Shown here: positions 6,019 through 15,266 of the stretch, one piece after another
Position numbering within the stretch: the first letter of the stretch is position 1
Layout: each line of letters starts with the position of its first letter
Assembly: GCA_905207705.1 (NCBI GenBank)
Contig: CAJLMA010000001.1
Location: forward strand, 1 to 64,000
DNA length: 64,000 nt
Origin: an uncultured Prevotellaceae bacterium
Lineage (GTDB): Bacteria > Bacteroidota > Bacteroidia > Bacteroidales > Muribaculaceae
Direction of reading: 5' to 3'
Translations under genes and position numbers: made by a program
The notes under the pieces: generated by a model
The model's database searches: none
Told to the model about the DNA's origin: nothing
The model's input: only the letters and a program-made list of their open reading frames with translations

Positions 6019-8847
6019 TTACTTCTTTACAAATTTTGTTGTTTCGCCATCTATATTCACGATATAGATTCCTGCCGGATAGTCGGACACATCAATAGCT
6101 GAAGATTCTTCAATTTCGGTCTGTGTCATCATCTGTCCGACTGTTGAATAAATGGAGACAACAGAATTTTCTTTGGCTCCTTTTATTACAATCACATCAT
6201 CGGTCGGATTTGGATAAACTTGCATCGACGGGTTCTTTTCTACCGCGTTGACACCCGACACGCCTACCCCTACGCGATAAGAAGCTTTTTTGCTTACTCC
6301 ATTGGTGACAAATGTCATGTTTTGCAAAAGACCGGAAGAATAGGAACGAAGTACTCGCATACTCATAACATATACACCTTTTTCGGAAAATGTAACAGGA
6401 ATGGTGACCGATGCATCGGCATTAGCCGGTATCGTCACATCAGTTACTTCCACGCTGAATGCATCTCCTGCTTCTGCATTATAAAAATAAGCCGTAAGAG
6501 AACCTGAGAATTCAACATTATCATCATTATGTAAAGGCACTATTATATTTTGGCTCTCTCCTGTGGGCAAGTAATTCACATTCTCCAAAAGATTGGATGT
6601 GGTTGAAATTTGAGGATAAGATGTTTCTGCACTGCCCAATATGTAAATTTCCCTTAAATCAGCATTGGCATAATCAGGCGAATATGGCACAACCTCCCCG
6701 ACTCCGGGTATATGATAGCGTGCCTCTATTTTATATCTACCTTCAAAAGGATACAAATTGCCCGGGATGACGCCTGTCAACGGACCGGAACATGGAATCT
6801 CTACATCGGGAATTGTCTGTAACAATATTTCTTCCCCTGTGTTGGCATCAATCAAGTACACAGCAAACGTTGTCGTTCCTTCAATCCTGTTGTCGGCCTC
6901 AATCCATTCCTTGTTTAGGCTTATTCCTGATATATCATCGCTCCAGTCCCATGTATTCTTTGCGTAAATCAAGTATGCATCCCAATAGCCGAAAACAGGG
7001 TAATCGACATCTTTGAGGGTCACAGTAAATTCATCTTCCATCGTCACATTAGGGTCATCACACACAACCGTGTACTCCCCTGCCGGCATACGGAATCCAT
7101 TAGATTCATTGGTAGGAGTTAATTCAAATAATTCGCAATCATCCACATTGTCATACCGTGTCTTGAAAGTTAGTCTTTCAGGGCCATACACAGCCCCATC
7201 CTCTTTGCTTACAAACGATATTTTAAATGATATTCCGCCCAACGACACTCCTCCATTTTCATGCCTCGCAGTGATGTATAAATACATCGGAGCTTTACCG
7301 TACAATTCACAAGCAGGTTCCACGTCAACCAAGCTGTAATTTTCAGAGTCAGTAAATGGATATATTACAGTTGCTTCACCATTTTCAACGACGCACTTTG
7401 CAGTTGCAAAATCATGCATTTCCATCAATCTCCATTCATCGTCTTCGGTGTCGGCAAATTTATACATCACATTTATATCGTATGTGCCATCTTCTACTTC
7501 GACTTGGCCTCCGTCAAATACATGAATATCATAATATACAGGAAATGCCGTTTGCAAGTCACTATAGGTTTCTCTTTCTTCAAACCATTTTATTTCTCCA
7601 TTTTGGGTAAGACAAGATGTGTAATAAATTTTTCTGCTGGTGGTATTGTAAAAATTAGTAGTCGCACCTGAAGCTTCTGCCCACTTCCAATTTACGTCTC
7701 CAGTCTTGTAAACATAGCCGGCAATCACATATTTTTCCTCATATTGCTCATCGGCCGTGCGAGGACGCAGGCCTACGAGCATCTGATGCTTTGAATAATA
7801 TCCGCCATCCTCCTCTGTTGGCGGATTGCAGAAATTTATATCATAATAACCGTCATCGGTTCCATTCCATCCCCAATTGATGTGTACATTGCCGTCGGCA
7901 TCCATGCCATCGATTACAAACGCATGGGAAGCCCATCCCGTTGAACCGCCATAAAGGACTGGGCGGCCGGCCTTTAATTCATTTCTGACAGTTTCTATCC
8001 ATATATCGGTTGGCACCCATTCCCGCACCCAAAATTCACAATTATAATTGTAATAACGATCAAATGCCACATATGCCATCGACGCACTCGTCTCGCTATA
8101 TCCGTATTCCGATTTCAAAGCTGCTCCGGCATCAGCCATCAATCGAGCCACCGCGTCGGCTTGCTCTTCGGTGTACTCCCCTGTATCATACGCATCGAGC
8201 ATGTTGTCCCAGTCATAGTTTATTTTTGTAAAATCAACACTGATTTCGGCATCCGTGTAATCGTCCACATATTCAATTTTGTCATATCCCGGAGCATCCG
8301 ATTGATAATAATTGAGGATTTGAGCCATTGCCGTTGCCATGCAACCGGTATAAAGGTTTCTACCCTGATATTTAGGGCACAAATTATTATATGGCTCTCC
8401 TTGCCCCCATTTTGTCGTAATCATAGGCGACACAGGTTCAAACTCCTGTTCCACCTCTGAATTATCGTATAAACCGGCTTCCATTGCTTTTTTATAATCT
8501 GCAAGCCACACGGCAAGGGCTTCAGGCATGTTTTCAAATGAAAATAGCCCGTTTGTGCCATATCCCACAACACGAGTGTCGCTGTTGCCGGCTACCATGA
8601 CGACAAAGCAACTGTCGGTATTATAGGCATAATAATCCGATTCGTTCCCGGTAGAATTCAATTTTATGGTACCACTGCCTTGAACCGAATTGGCAGCTAC
8701 AAGTGAACCACCTGAAGGTGCAGCCCCAAATTTTTCCATGAGAAACTTCTCGGCTGTTGCAATTGCATCCTTTGCATTACCGGCCGAAACCGAATTTATA
8801 ATACAAGCGACAAAAAGAAATAATAAAATTGACCTTGATGATTTCAT
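6019..8847 (-). CDS. Secreted C10 (streptopain-type) cysteine protease with T9SS tail
   Basis: The 942-residue protein begins with a signal peptide (about 1-22), followed by an inhibitory prodomain of the Spi/C10 type (about 25-130). The protease domain carries the nucleophile Cys169 in YTGCMATAMAQ, the catalytic His308 in WASHAFVIDG and the HINWGWNGTDDGYY segment near 322-335, all C10 hallmarks shared with SpeB, PrtT and interpain. A long beta-rich region (about 370-860) of unknown role follows. The end (about 875-942) is a type A T9SS sorting domain: YPNPTDD, then GIYIVNI and a basic FVKK terminus. It should therefore be exported, released or anchored at the cell surface and cleave host or competitor proteins. 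It is much longer than SpeB because of the added C-terminal modules. Confidence 0.93.
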   Translation of the reverse strand: MKSSRSILLFLFVACIINSVSAGNAKDAIATAEKFLMEKFGAAPSGGSLVAANSVQGSGTIKLNSTGNESDYYAYNTDSCFVVMVAGNSDTRVVGYGTNGLFSFENMPEALAVWLADYKKAMEAGLYDNSEVEQEFEPVSPMITTKWGQGEPYNNLCPKYQGRNLYTGCMATAMAQILNYYQSDAPGYDKIEYVDDYTDAEISVDFTKINYDWDNMLDAYDTGEYTEEQADAVARLMADAGAALKSEYGYSETSASMAYVAFDRYYNYNCEFWVREWVPTDIWIETVRNELKAGRPVLYGGSTGWASHAFVIDGMDADGNVHINWGWNGTDDGYYDINFCNPPTEEDGGYYSKHQMLVGLRPRTADEQYEEKYVIAGYVYKTGDVNWKWAEASGATTNFYNTTSRKIYYTSCLTQNGEIKWFEERETYSDLQTAFPVYYDIHVFDGGQVEVEDGTYDINVMYKFADTEDDEWRLMEMHDFATAKCVVENGEATVIYPFTDSENYSLVDVEPACELYGKAPMYLYITARHENGGVSLGGISFKISFVSKEDGAVYGPERLTFKTRYDNVDDCELFELTPTNESNGFRMPAGEYTVVCDDPNVTMEDEFTVTLKDVDYPVFGYWDAYLIYAKNTWDWSDDISGISLNKEWIEADNRIEGTTTFAVYLIDANTGEEILLQTIPDVEIPCSGPLTGVIPGNLYPFEGRYKIEARYHIPGVGEVVPYSPDYANADLREIYILGSAETSYPQISTTSNLLENVNYLPTGESQNIIVPLHNDDNVEFSGSLTAYFYNAEAGDAFSVEVTDVTIPANADASVTIPVTFSEKGVYVMSMRVLRSYSSGLLQNMTFVTNGVSKKASYRVGVGVSGVNAVEKNPSMQVYPNPTDDVIVIKGAKENSVVSIYSTVGQMMTQTEIEESSAIDVSDYPAGIYIVNIDGETTKFVKK

Positions 8848-8950
8848 GTTAACTCAATTTAATGATCTATAATATATTGCAAAGTAAACCATTTGACACA
8901 AAATCAACCTCACGGGAAATAGTGATTTTCAAACATGTAGCTTATAAAAA

Positions 8951-8990
8951 ATTGTCGGGATATTGACCTAATAGTCCATATCCCGACAAT
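8951..8990 (-). terminator. Terminator of the secreted thioredoxin gene
   Basis: A perfect 13-base stem (8951-8963 with 8978-8990, core gtcgggat) with a 14-base loop follows the thioredoxin stop. On the minus strand it is followed by a T-run, as in a rho-independent terminator. Confidence 0.8.
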
Positions 8991-9017
8991 TAACAATTAA
9001 AACCAAATTAGAACATA

Positions 9018-9455
9018 CTATTTTTTGAACACATAATCAATGACTTTCTGTAACTCCTCCTTGGGATAAGCTCCTGTTATAACAGTCGGCTTGCTGCCAT
9101 CAGCCGGGCAAAACAATACCATCGGCACCGATGCCACGCCATATGCCTGCGCCAATTCCTTGTTTTTGTCAACATCGACCTTGTAAAAATCAATCTCGCC
9201 TGCATGTTCTGCAGCCAATTCATCCAATATAGGAGACAATCTCTTACATGGGCCGCACCATGTTGCCGAAAAATCTATTATGGCATGACGCGCTCCATTG
9301 AATTTCCATGTAGTTGTATTATAATCATGAACAAGCTCTTTGAACCTATCTTGTGTCAGTTCAACCACCTTGCCACTATTTTGAGCCATGACTGAAACAA
9401 CCGGCACAAACATGATAAACATCGATACAACTATTGAAACCAGTAATTTCTTCAT
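9018..9455 (-). CDS. Secreted or periplasmic thioredoxin-like protein
   Basis: The 145-residue protein has a signal peptide (MKKLLVSIVVSMFIMFVPVV..., cleavage near residue 24, AQN) and one thioredoxin fold. The redox motif W-C-G-P-C has Cys67 and Cys70, and the cis-Pro loop is VASVPMVLF. It probably acts in the periplasm as a disulfide reductase or oxidase; the WCGPC motif is that of classical reducing thioredoxin. It lies 19 bases after the DUF4301 gene and likely shares its transcript, and it sits between that gene and the secreted C10 protease. The cytoplasmic trxA of this genome is a separate gene at 43563. Confidence 0.88.
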   Translation of the reverse strand: MKKLLVSIVVSMFIMFVPVVSVMAQNSGKVVELTQDRFKELVHDYNTTTWKFNGARHAIIDFSATWCGPCKRLSPILDELAAEHAGEIDFYKVDVDKNKELAQAYGVASVPMVLFCPADGSKPTVITGAYPKEELQKVIDYVFKK

Positions 9456-9474
9456 ATATTAAAATTATTATCAA

Positions 9475-10995
9475 TTAACCTTGATGTTGGACTCGCAACA
9501 AGTCATTGACAGTTTTTACAGGATTAAATGTGGAGATTGGGACCTCGATGAAAACCGTATTCCAGTCACTCATAGAGCCATTCCACAATCCCGGCAACTC
9601 CAATGCTTTGATTTCCACGCCCGATTTGGACTTTTCCGAGATAAGGCCTGTATTGAAATCCACAAAGTCCTTAAGATTGTAATTCTTCCCTGTTTCATCC
9701 TTAATATAGCATACCAAGTCCACAGGATTAAAATGACTGCCTTGCTTTATTAATTCTACAGATTCTGGATTATTCTTATCAAATTGAGCACTTTCAAGGA
9801 TTTGCGGAGAGCTTGTCCCGTCGGCGTTATATGCTATATACGGGCCACCACCCGGTTCGCCGTCATTTTTAACTACACCGCAAACCCTGATCGGACGTTT
9901 TAGCTTCTTCAGCAAGTATATCACTAATTCGGAGTCTTCCAATTTCTTCGTTTCGCTATACCTCGTACACAACACGTCGTGCAAAAATGCGATAACCTCC
10001 CTCACCTGATCCATGTCATACTTGCCCGATTCGAGCAACTTGATGTACTCTGAAATTTTACGTTGCACATAAATCAAGTATCCACCTATCACTTTCTTAT
10101 ACCTCACTGTGGTGTCTCGCAACTTTCTCGGAACCACATTGTCGATATTCTTGATAAATACCACGTCGGCATCCATTTCGTTCAAGTTCTCGAGCAATGC
10201 GCCGTGACCGGCAGGGCGGAACAACAATCTGCCATTTTCCCTATATGGCTCATTGTCCATGGTTACGGCAATAGTATCGGTCGATGATTTTTGCTCCGAC
10301 ATCGAGATATTATATTTCACGCCCCACTCTTTCTCCATTTCCGGGACTTTCTTCTCAATTAAGTTCATAAACTCTTGCCTATGCTCCGGAGAAACAGTGA
10401 AATGAAGATTAACTACATTATTCTTGTCTTTTGCATATTGCGCTCCTTCTTCGAGATGCTCTTCTACAGGAGTATGTATTGATAACCCGGATTTATGGAA
10501 TTGCAACAATCCTTTTGGCATATTGCCATAATTCAACCCGTCGTCAGTTATCAGGCACTTGACAACATTCACAAATTCACCTTTATTAATAAGAGCATCT
10601 ATCCCATCGCCATATTTCGCGTTGCATGCAGAATCAAGGGCTTCGTAAAATGCAAAATTCTTGATTCCGTCAAAGAATTTCTTCTCGAAATCGGTTTCTG
10701 GTTTATTGCGCCCGGATGATACAAACTCAAACAAATTCTTGAACATCCTGCTCGCCGCACCCGATGCCGGAACAAATTTCAGCACCTTGTTTCCTTCATT
10801 CAAATAATCATCCCACAATTTAATGCATTGCAATTCTTCACTTTCAGCAAGTTTCGTGATTCCATTGCCAACAGTGGCAACCGATTTAATTTTCAAATAC
10901 GGGAAACCTGTCTTAAAACGCTTAATTTGAGTTTCAAACATTTCAAGTGTAATCCCTTTTTCTTCCAATTGTTTTAAATCTTCGGCAGTCAACAT
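9475..10995 (-). CDS. DUF4301 family protein
   Basis: This 506-residue cytoplasmic protein belongs to a Bacteroidota family of unknown function (DUF4301), recognised by its N-terminal LTAEDLKQLEEKGI region and the motif KFVPASGAASRMFKNL at about residues 73-88. The glycine-rich PASGAASR loop, a following segment with RPAGHGALLENLNEMDADVVFIKNIDN, and the overall layout recall nucleotidyl-transferase or sugar-phosphate folds, but I would not assign an activity from that. There is no signal peptide. The secreted thioredoxin gene follows 19 bases downstream. The gene is divergent from relA across 108 bases; a TATTTTTG on the minus strand at 11019-11026 may be its -7 element. Confidence 0.82.
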   Translation of the reverse strand: MLTAEDLKQLEEKGITLEMFETQIKRFKTGFPYLKIKSVATVGNGITKLAESEELQCIKLWDDYLNEGNKVLKFVPASGAASRMFKNLFEFVSSGRNKPETDFEKKFFDGIKNFAFYEALDSACNAKYGDGIDALINKGEFVNVVKCLITDDGLNYGNMPKGLLQFHKSGLSIHTPVEEHLEEGAQYAKDKNNVVNLHFTVSPEHRQEFMNLIEKKVPEMEKEWGVKYNISMSEQKSSTDTIAVTMDNEPYRENGRLLFRPAGHGALLENLNEMDADVVFIKNIDNVVPRKLRDTTVRYKKVIGGYLIYVQRKISEYIKLLESGKYDMDQVREVIAFLHDVLCTRYSETKKLEDSELVIYLLKKLKRPIRVCGVVKNDGEPGGGPYIAYNADGTSSPQILESAQFDKNNPESVELIKQGSHFNPVDLVCYIKDETGKNYNLKDFVDFNTGLISEKSKSGVEIKALELPGLWNGSMSDWNTVFIEVPISTFNPVKTVNDLLRVQHQG

Positions 10996-11103
10996 GTTTT
11001 AAAATATTAATAAGTAATCAAAAATAATATTTTTTATGCAATACCCTATCATGTGTTGCATATTTTTTTAATATATTCGTACAAATTTTTCATCGTTTTG
11101 AAA

Positions 11104-13308
11104 ATGCTCGAAAATTATTTTACCGACAACGAAAAAATCCTTGTGCTGGGACAATGCAAAACATTGATCCAATTATCTTCCGGGATTTTGAGTCAAACCG
11201 ACATTGCGAACATTCACAAAATAATAAAGAACGGTATAGAGCAAAACCACTATCACCGTGATAAATATGGTATAAATCCCACAATCCGCAACTTAAACAC
11301 AGCAATACTTTTGGCCGAGAACATCAAAGCTGACCGAAACATGATTATTGCCGTGTTGCTGTACAACTTATGTAAATCGGAATTCATCACCGAATCGGAA
11401 TTAAAAGTCCTGTTTGGCGAAGACACATGCAAGCTGATCTCCGGGTTGATAAAAATATCCTCGCTATACAAGAAACAGGCTGCTGTGGAAAGTGAAAATT
11501 TCCATAAGTTGCTGCTGACATTTGCCGAGGATATTAGAGTCATATTAATCATGATTGTCGACCGTCTCGGCGTGATGAAAATGATAAACCATCACCCGAA
11601 CGAGAAATTCGTGCATGACATTTCATCAGAGGCCAAATACCTGTATGCACCTTTGGCTCACAAGCTCGGCTTGTATAAAATCAAGTCGGAGCTTGAAGAC
11701 ATGTCGCTAAAATATACCGATCGCGCAACATACACTCAAATTGCCCACAAGTTAAACGAGACAAAGGTTGAACGCGACAAATACATAGACGACTTCATCA
11801 AGCCGCTAAAAGAGGCACTGGAAAAAGCCGGTCTTAAATTTGAGATAAAAGGTCGCACCAAGTCAATAAGTTCCATTTGGAACAAAATGAAAAAGCAACA
11901 TGCCGATGTCGATGACATATATGATTTGTTTGCCATCCGCATAATTATCGACACACCGTTGAAAAAGGAAAAATCTGATTGTTGGCTTGCCTATTCCATC
12001 GTTACCGACATGTACACTGCCAACACGTCAAGACTTAAAGATTGGATAACAAACCCCAAGTCAAACGGGTATGAGTCTTTGCACATAACAGTGTCAGGTC
12101 CATTGAAAAAGTGGGTTGAAGTACAGATACGGACAAAACGAATGGACGAAATTGCCGAACGTGGACTTGCCGCACACTGGAAATACAAAGGGCTCAAAAG
12201 TGAAGGCGACCTCGACGTGTGGATGAATAATATCAGAGACATGCTTGAAACAAGCAATACCCCTACCGAACTTATGCGTGATGTCAAAATGGACATATAC
12301 GACAAAGAAGTGTTCGTATTCACTCCCAAAGGCGACTTGTTCAGGTTACCGGCCGGAGCAACTTTGCTCGACTTCGCATTTGCAATACACTCCAACATCG
12401 GTTCAACATGTATCGGAGGCAGAGTCAACGGTAAAAACAAAAAAATTACCTATAAGCTTAACAGTGGCGACACGATAGAAATATTGACATCATCGGCTCA
12501 ATCCCCCAAACCCGACTGGATGAATTTTGTCGTCACTTCAAAGGCAAGAAACAAAATCCGCCAATCCATCAATGAAATCACCGCAAAATCCGCCGGTTTT
12601 GGGAAAGAATTGCTGCAACGGAGATTTAAAAACAGAAAAATCGACATTGATGACGCAACTCTTACCAAAACAATAAAAAAACTCGGGTACAAAACAGCTA
12701 CCGATTTCTATGTTGATTTAAAAGATAAGCTCGACATCAACGATGTAATAGAAACGTACCTTAGTGTCGGGGAACATGACAACTCCGCCAATAACGCTCC
12801 TGAGTCGGCCGAGAACTTCATACTGCAACAACATGAGGACAACGACACGCAATCGCACGATGTGTTGATAATAGGCGACAATGTGGAAGGCATGAATTAC
12901 AAGTTATCCCGCTGCTGCAATCCTATCATCGGCGACAAAGTCGTCGGATTCATATCCAACGACGGAGCTATTAAAATACACCGTGCCGATTGTGGCAACC
13001 TGCGGCATCTGATTCAAAAATACCCATATCGTCGTATCGATGCTGCATGGTCGGGTCGGCTCGGAGGGCAATTTGCCGTAACATTAAGAATTATAGGCAA
13101 TGATGACATAGGAATCGTTACAAATATAACTTCACTCATCAATAAAGAAAGAAATACCTCGCTCAGAAGTATATCCATCGATTCAAATGACGGGATCTTC
13201 AGAGGATTCCTTGTAATAGGAGTTAATGACACCAACTCCCTGAATGAGCTAATAAAAAAAATCAAAACAATAAAAGGAGTAAAAGATGTCCAAAGGAGCA
13301 ACAATTAA
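11104..13308 (+). CDS. relA: RelA/SpoT-type (p)ppGpp synthetase, hydrolase domain degenerate
   Basis: The 734-residue protein has the long-RSH order: HD-like domain (about 45-170), synthetase (about 215-370), TGS (about 410-470), a Cys-rich zinc-finger-like segment with CCNP and H-x-x-x-C, and a C-terminal ACT domain. The synthetase looks intact: RTKSISSIW near 251, R-L-K-D at 310-313, the NPKSNGYESLH loop at 318-327 and EVQIRTKRMDE. In the HD domain the metal-binding His-Asp pair is replaced by Tyr87-Asn88 (LLYNLCKS) and the usual H-N after DRL is G-V (DRLGVMKM); the first His is also absent. It should make (p)ppGpp but not hydrolyse it. The start at 11104 gives a family-like N-terminus; a longer reading from 11053 adds 17 residues. 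It overlaps the next gene by 23 bases. Confidence 0.92.
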   Translation: MLENYFTDNEKILVLGQCKTLIQLSSGILSQTDIANIHKIIKNGIEQNHYHRDKYGINPTIRNLNTAILLAENIKADRNMIIAVLLYNLCKSEFITESELKVLFGEDTCKLISGLIKISSLYKKQAAVESENFHKLLLTFAEDIRVILIMIVDRLGVMKMINHHPNEKFVHDISSEAKYLYAPLAHKLGLYKIKSELEDMSLKYTDRATYTQIAHKLNETKVERDKYIDDFIKPLKEALEKAGLKFEIKGRTKSISSIWNKMKKQHADVDDIYDLFAIRIIIDTPLKKEKSDCWLAYSIVTDMYTANTSRLKDWITNPKSNGYESLHITVSGPLKKWVEVQIRTKRMDEIAERGLAAHWKYKGLKSEGDLDVWMNNIRDMLETSNTPTELMRDVKMDIYDKEVFVFTPKGDLFRLPAGATLLDFAFAIHSNIGSTCIGGRVNGKNKKITYKLNSGDTIEILTSSAQSPKPDWMNFVVTSKARNKIRQSINEITAKSAGFGKELLQRRFKNRKIDIDDATLTKTIKKLGYKTATDFYVDLKDKLDINDVIETYLSVGEHDNSANNAPESAENFILQQHEDNDTQSHDVLIIGDNVEGMNYKLSRCCNPIIGDKVVGFISNDGAIKIHRADCGNLRHLIQKYPYRRIDAAWSGRLGGQFAVTLRIIGNDDIGIVTNITSLINKERNTSLRSISIDSNDGIFRGFLVIGVNDTNSLNELIKKIKTIKGVKDVQRSNN

Positions 13309-14137
13309 ATCATTTATTGCAGCCATCATGTTGTTGCCTGCAACAATCTCTTGCAGCAATGACAACAGCGAAAAAGCCCAAGCCGTCTTGAACACGGCTC
13401 AATCGCTATACAATAATCATCAATATGACAGCGCGATGTCTGTTCTCGACACTCTATACAAAAAATTCCCGTCCGAGACCAACATCGTAAGGCAAGGAAT
13501 GCACTTAATGGCTCAATCCCAAGAGCAGTTGACAATGCTGCAATTGGTTCAAGCCGACAGCGTGATAAATGCCAACGTGCCAATAGTTGAAGAAATCGGT
13601 AAAGATTTTACTGTGATAAAGAACCCCGACTTGGTTGAGAACTATAGAGTCTACAAGACCATAGCCAAGAACCCGTTAATCAACAGAACCGGTATTGAAC
13701 CTCGTGTTGACGACAACGGACTTTTATATATTGTATCTTTACTTAATGGCAAAGTTGCAAAACACACTAAATTGAGAGTAACCGCACCTGATGGGGCATC
13801 AGCCGAAACAGCGTCCATACCTTATGACAAATCTCAAAATTACAGATTCAATGTTGAAGGCATAAGCAATGAAATGGTTACATTCCACGCCGACCAATGC
13901 TCGGATTTCTGCAAGTTTATTGCCGACAACATATCTAAAAACTTAAAAATAGAATTTATCGGTTCTTCCTCATATTCAATGTCATTAAACAATACCCTGA
14001 AAGAGGCAATTGCCAAGTCCTATAATTACTCGGTTGCAATACAAGCCGGATTAAAGGCCGAAAAAACCAAGCTATACTTGAACAAACGCTTGGAAATTGC
14101 CCGGAAACAGATCCAACAAACGCAACAAGAATTATAA
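13286..14137 (+). CDS. Lipoprotein of unknown function overlapping relA
   Basis: The 283-residue protein has a hydrophobic N-terminus followed by a likely lipid-attachment Cys (ATISCSND, about residue 23; the lipobox is loose, as is common in this phylum). Residues 30-65 look like one tetratricopeptide-type helix pair (AQSLYNNHQYDSAMSVLDTLYKKFP). A beta-rich middle and a C-terminal helical stretch rich in Lys, Glu and Gln (about 240-283), likely coiled coil, complete it. It starts inside relA (23-base overlap), so the two are translationally linked. It is convergent with the hydrolase gene and overlaps it by 6 bases. I do not recognise the family. Confidence 0.8.
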   Translation: MSKGATIKSFIAAIMLLPATISCSNDNSEKAQAVLNTAQSLYNNHQYDSAMSVLDTLYKKFPSETNIVRQGMHLMAQSQEQLTMLQLVQADSVINANVPIVEEIGKDFTVIKNPDLVENYRVYKTIAKNPLINRTGIEPRVDDNGLLYIVSLLNGKVAKHTKLRVTAPDGASAETASIPYDKSQNYRFNVEGISNEMVTFHADQCSDFCKFIADNISKNLKIEFIGSSSYSMSLNNTLKEAIAKSYNYSVAIQAGLKAEKTKLYLNKRLEIARKQIQQTQQEL

Positions 14138-15127
14138 CCCTTTTGACCGCAGCCAGTTGAACATAGCTGCATACAGAGGATAGCGTACAGGCTTGCATGA
14201 CAAAAATAGGTCATGCAAGCCATTTTTTACTACATATTCCGTGACATCCGCCCCAAGCCTTTTACCATATTTTGATATTTCATCAACATCAAGAACCATA
14301 TCGGACAGCAGATAATCAGCCGAGCTTCTTTCCGAGCGCATAAGTAGTATAGGTTGTCTTATATCAACGCCTTTGTGTAAAAATTTTTGAGCGTCGGTAA
14401 TTGCGTGCAGCCATCCGACTGTTACATCAGGAGATACGACCAATTTCCAAGACGTGTCATACTCCCACTCCCCATCATATTCTTTCAATAGACTCCTTGC
14501 ATATAAATCATCAGCTCCTTGATTGATTTTTATATCGTTATTCAAAATAGAAAGCCATGCAACTACAGGCAATACATAATTTTCGGTTAAATTATCGAGA
14601 TTCATGTCAAGGAAAGGGCTGTTAAGCAACAGAGCTTTTACCGGATATCCTTCAGCCATGCCTTTAGCCATAAAATAAGATAGTATCAACCCGCCTGTTG
14701 AATGTCCCATCAATACTATTTCTTTACAACCGCTTTCTGCAATCACGTCAAGAGCAGCCGTTACATCCTCGAAATATTCCGACAAATCTCTTGTTTCAAA
14801 CAGTTCCTGACCTTGCATATAAGACCGCCCGTATTTTCTCAAATCCAAAGCATAAAAATCATATCCATTTCCTACGAATTGATTACCTAATTCTTTTTGA
14901 AAAAAGTAATCATTATAACCATGTACATATAAAATAGCCCTGCCGCTCTCATTCACACATAGCTTCCTTATAAGGGAAGCCGTAACATTACCCGAATAAT
15001 CCGGCTTCATGTATAAACGAGTCACTTCATATCCGTCACCCAATATGTCATAGTCCCAATCATCGGCAAAAATTGGCAACGAAAATAAAATCAATATCGT
15101 AGACAGAAAAAAAGAATTAAAACCCAT
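14132..15127 (-). CDS. Secreted alpha/beta hydrolase (serine aminopeptidase S33/monoglyceride lipase-like)
   Basis: The 331-residue protein starts with a signal peptide (MGFNSFFLSTILILFSLPIFAD, cleavage after about 21). The mature part is an alpha/beta hydrolase: oxyanion-hole region LYVHGYNDY at 67-75, nucleophile Ser143 in GHSTGG, and catalytic His305 in NGLHDLFLS. The sequence order fits the Hydrolase_4 group, which includes monoacylglycerol lipases and esterases acting on small acyl esters. The start at 15127 was preferred because it begins the signal peptide; a longer frame to 15238 overlaps the rpsF promoter. It is divergent from rpsF and convergent with the relA-linked lipoprotein. Confidence 0.87.
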   Translation of the reverse strand: MGFNSFFLSTILILFSLPIFADDWDYDILGDGYEVTRLYMKPDYSGNVTASLIRKLCVNESGRAILYVHGYNDYFFQKELGNQFVGNGYDFYALDLRKYGRSYMQGQELFETRDLSEYFEDVTAALDVIAESGCKEIVLMGHSTGGLILSYFMAKGMAEGYPVKALLLNSPFLDMNLDNLTENYVLPVVAWLSILNNDIKINQGADDLYARSLLKEYDGEWEYDTSWKLVVSPDVTVGWLHAITDAQKFLHKGVDIRQPILLMRSERSSADYLLSDMVLDVDEISKYGKRLGADVTEYVVKNGLHDLFLSCKPVRYPLYAAMFNWLRSKGL

Positions 15128-15188
15128 AACCGCTGAAATAAAGTATATTGCAAATTTAATGATTTCCCACAATAAACGTTGCCGCCTG

Positions 15189-15219
15189 TTGCAAATTAGC
15201 AAATAAAACGCTATCTTTG
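15189..15219 (+). promoter_or_regulatory. Promoter of rpsF-rpsR-rplI
   Basis: TTG at 15189-15191, a 20-base spacer and TATCTTTG at 15212-15219 make a near-ideal Bacteroidetes sigma-70-type promoter. The leader to the rpsF ATG is about 40 bases and A+T-rich, without a Shine-Dalgarno sequence. Confidence 0.75.
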
Positions 15220-15266
15220 CAGCGCTTTTTGCAAACAAAATTCTATTTATTAAATTTTTCTATTTT

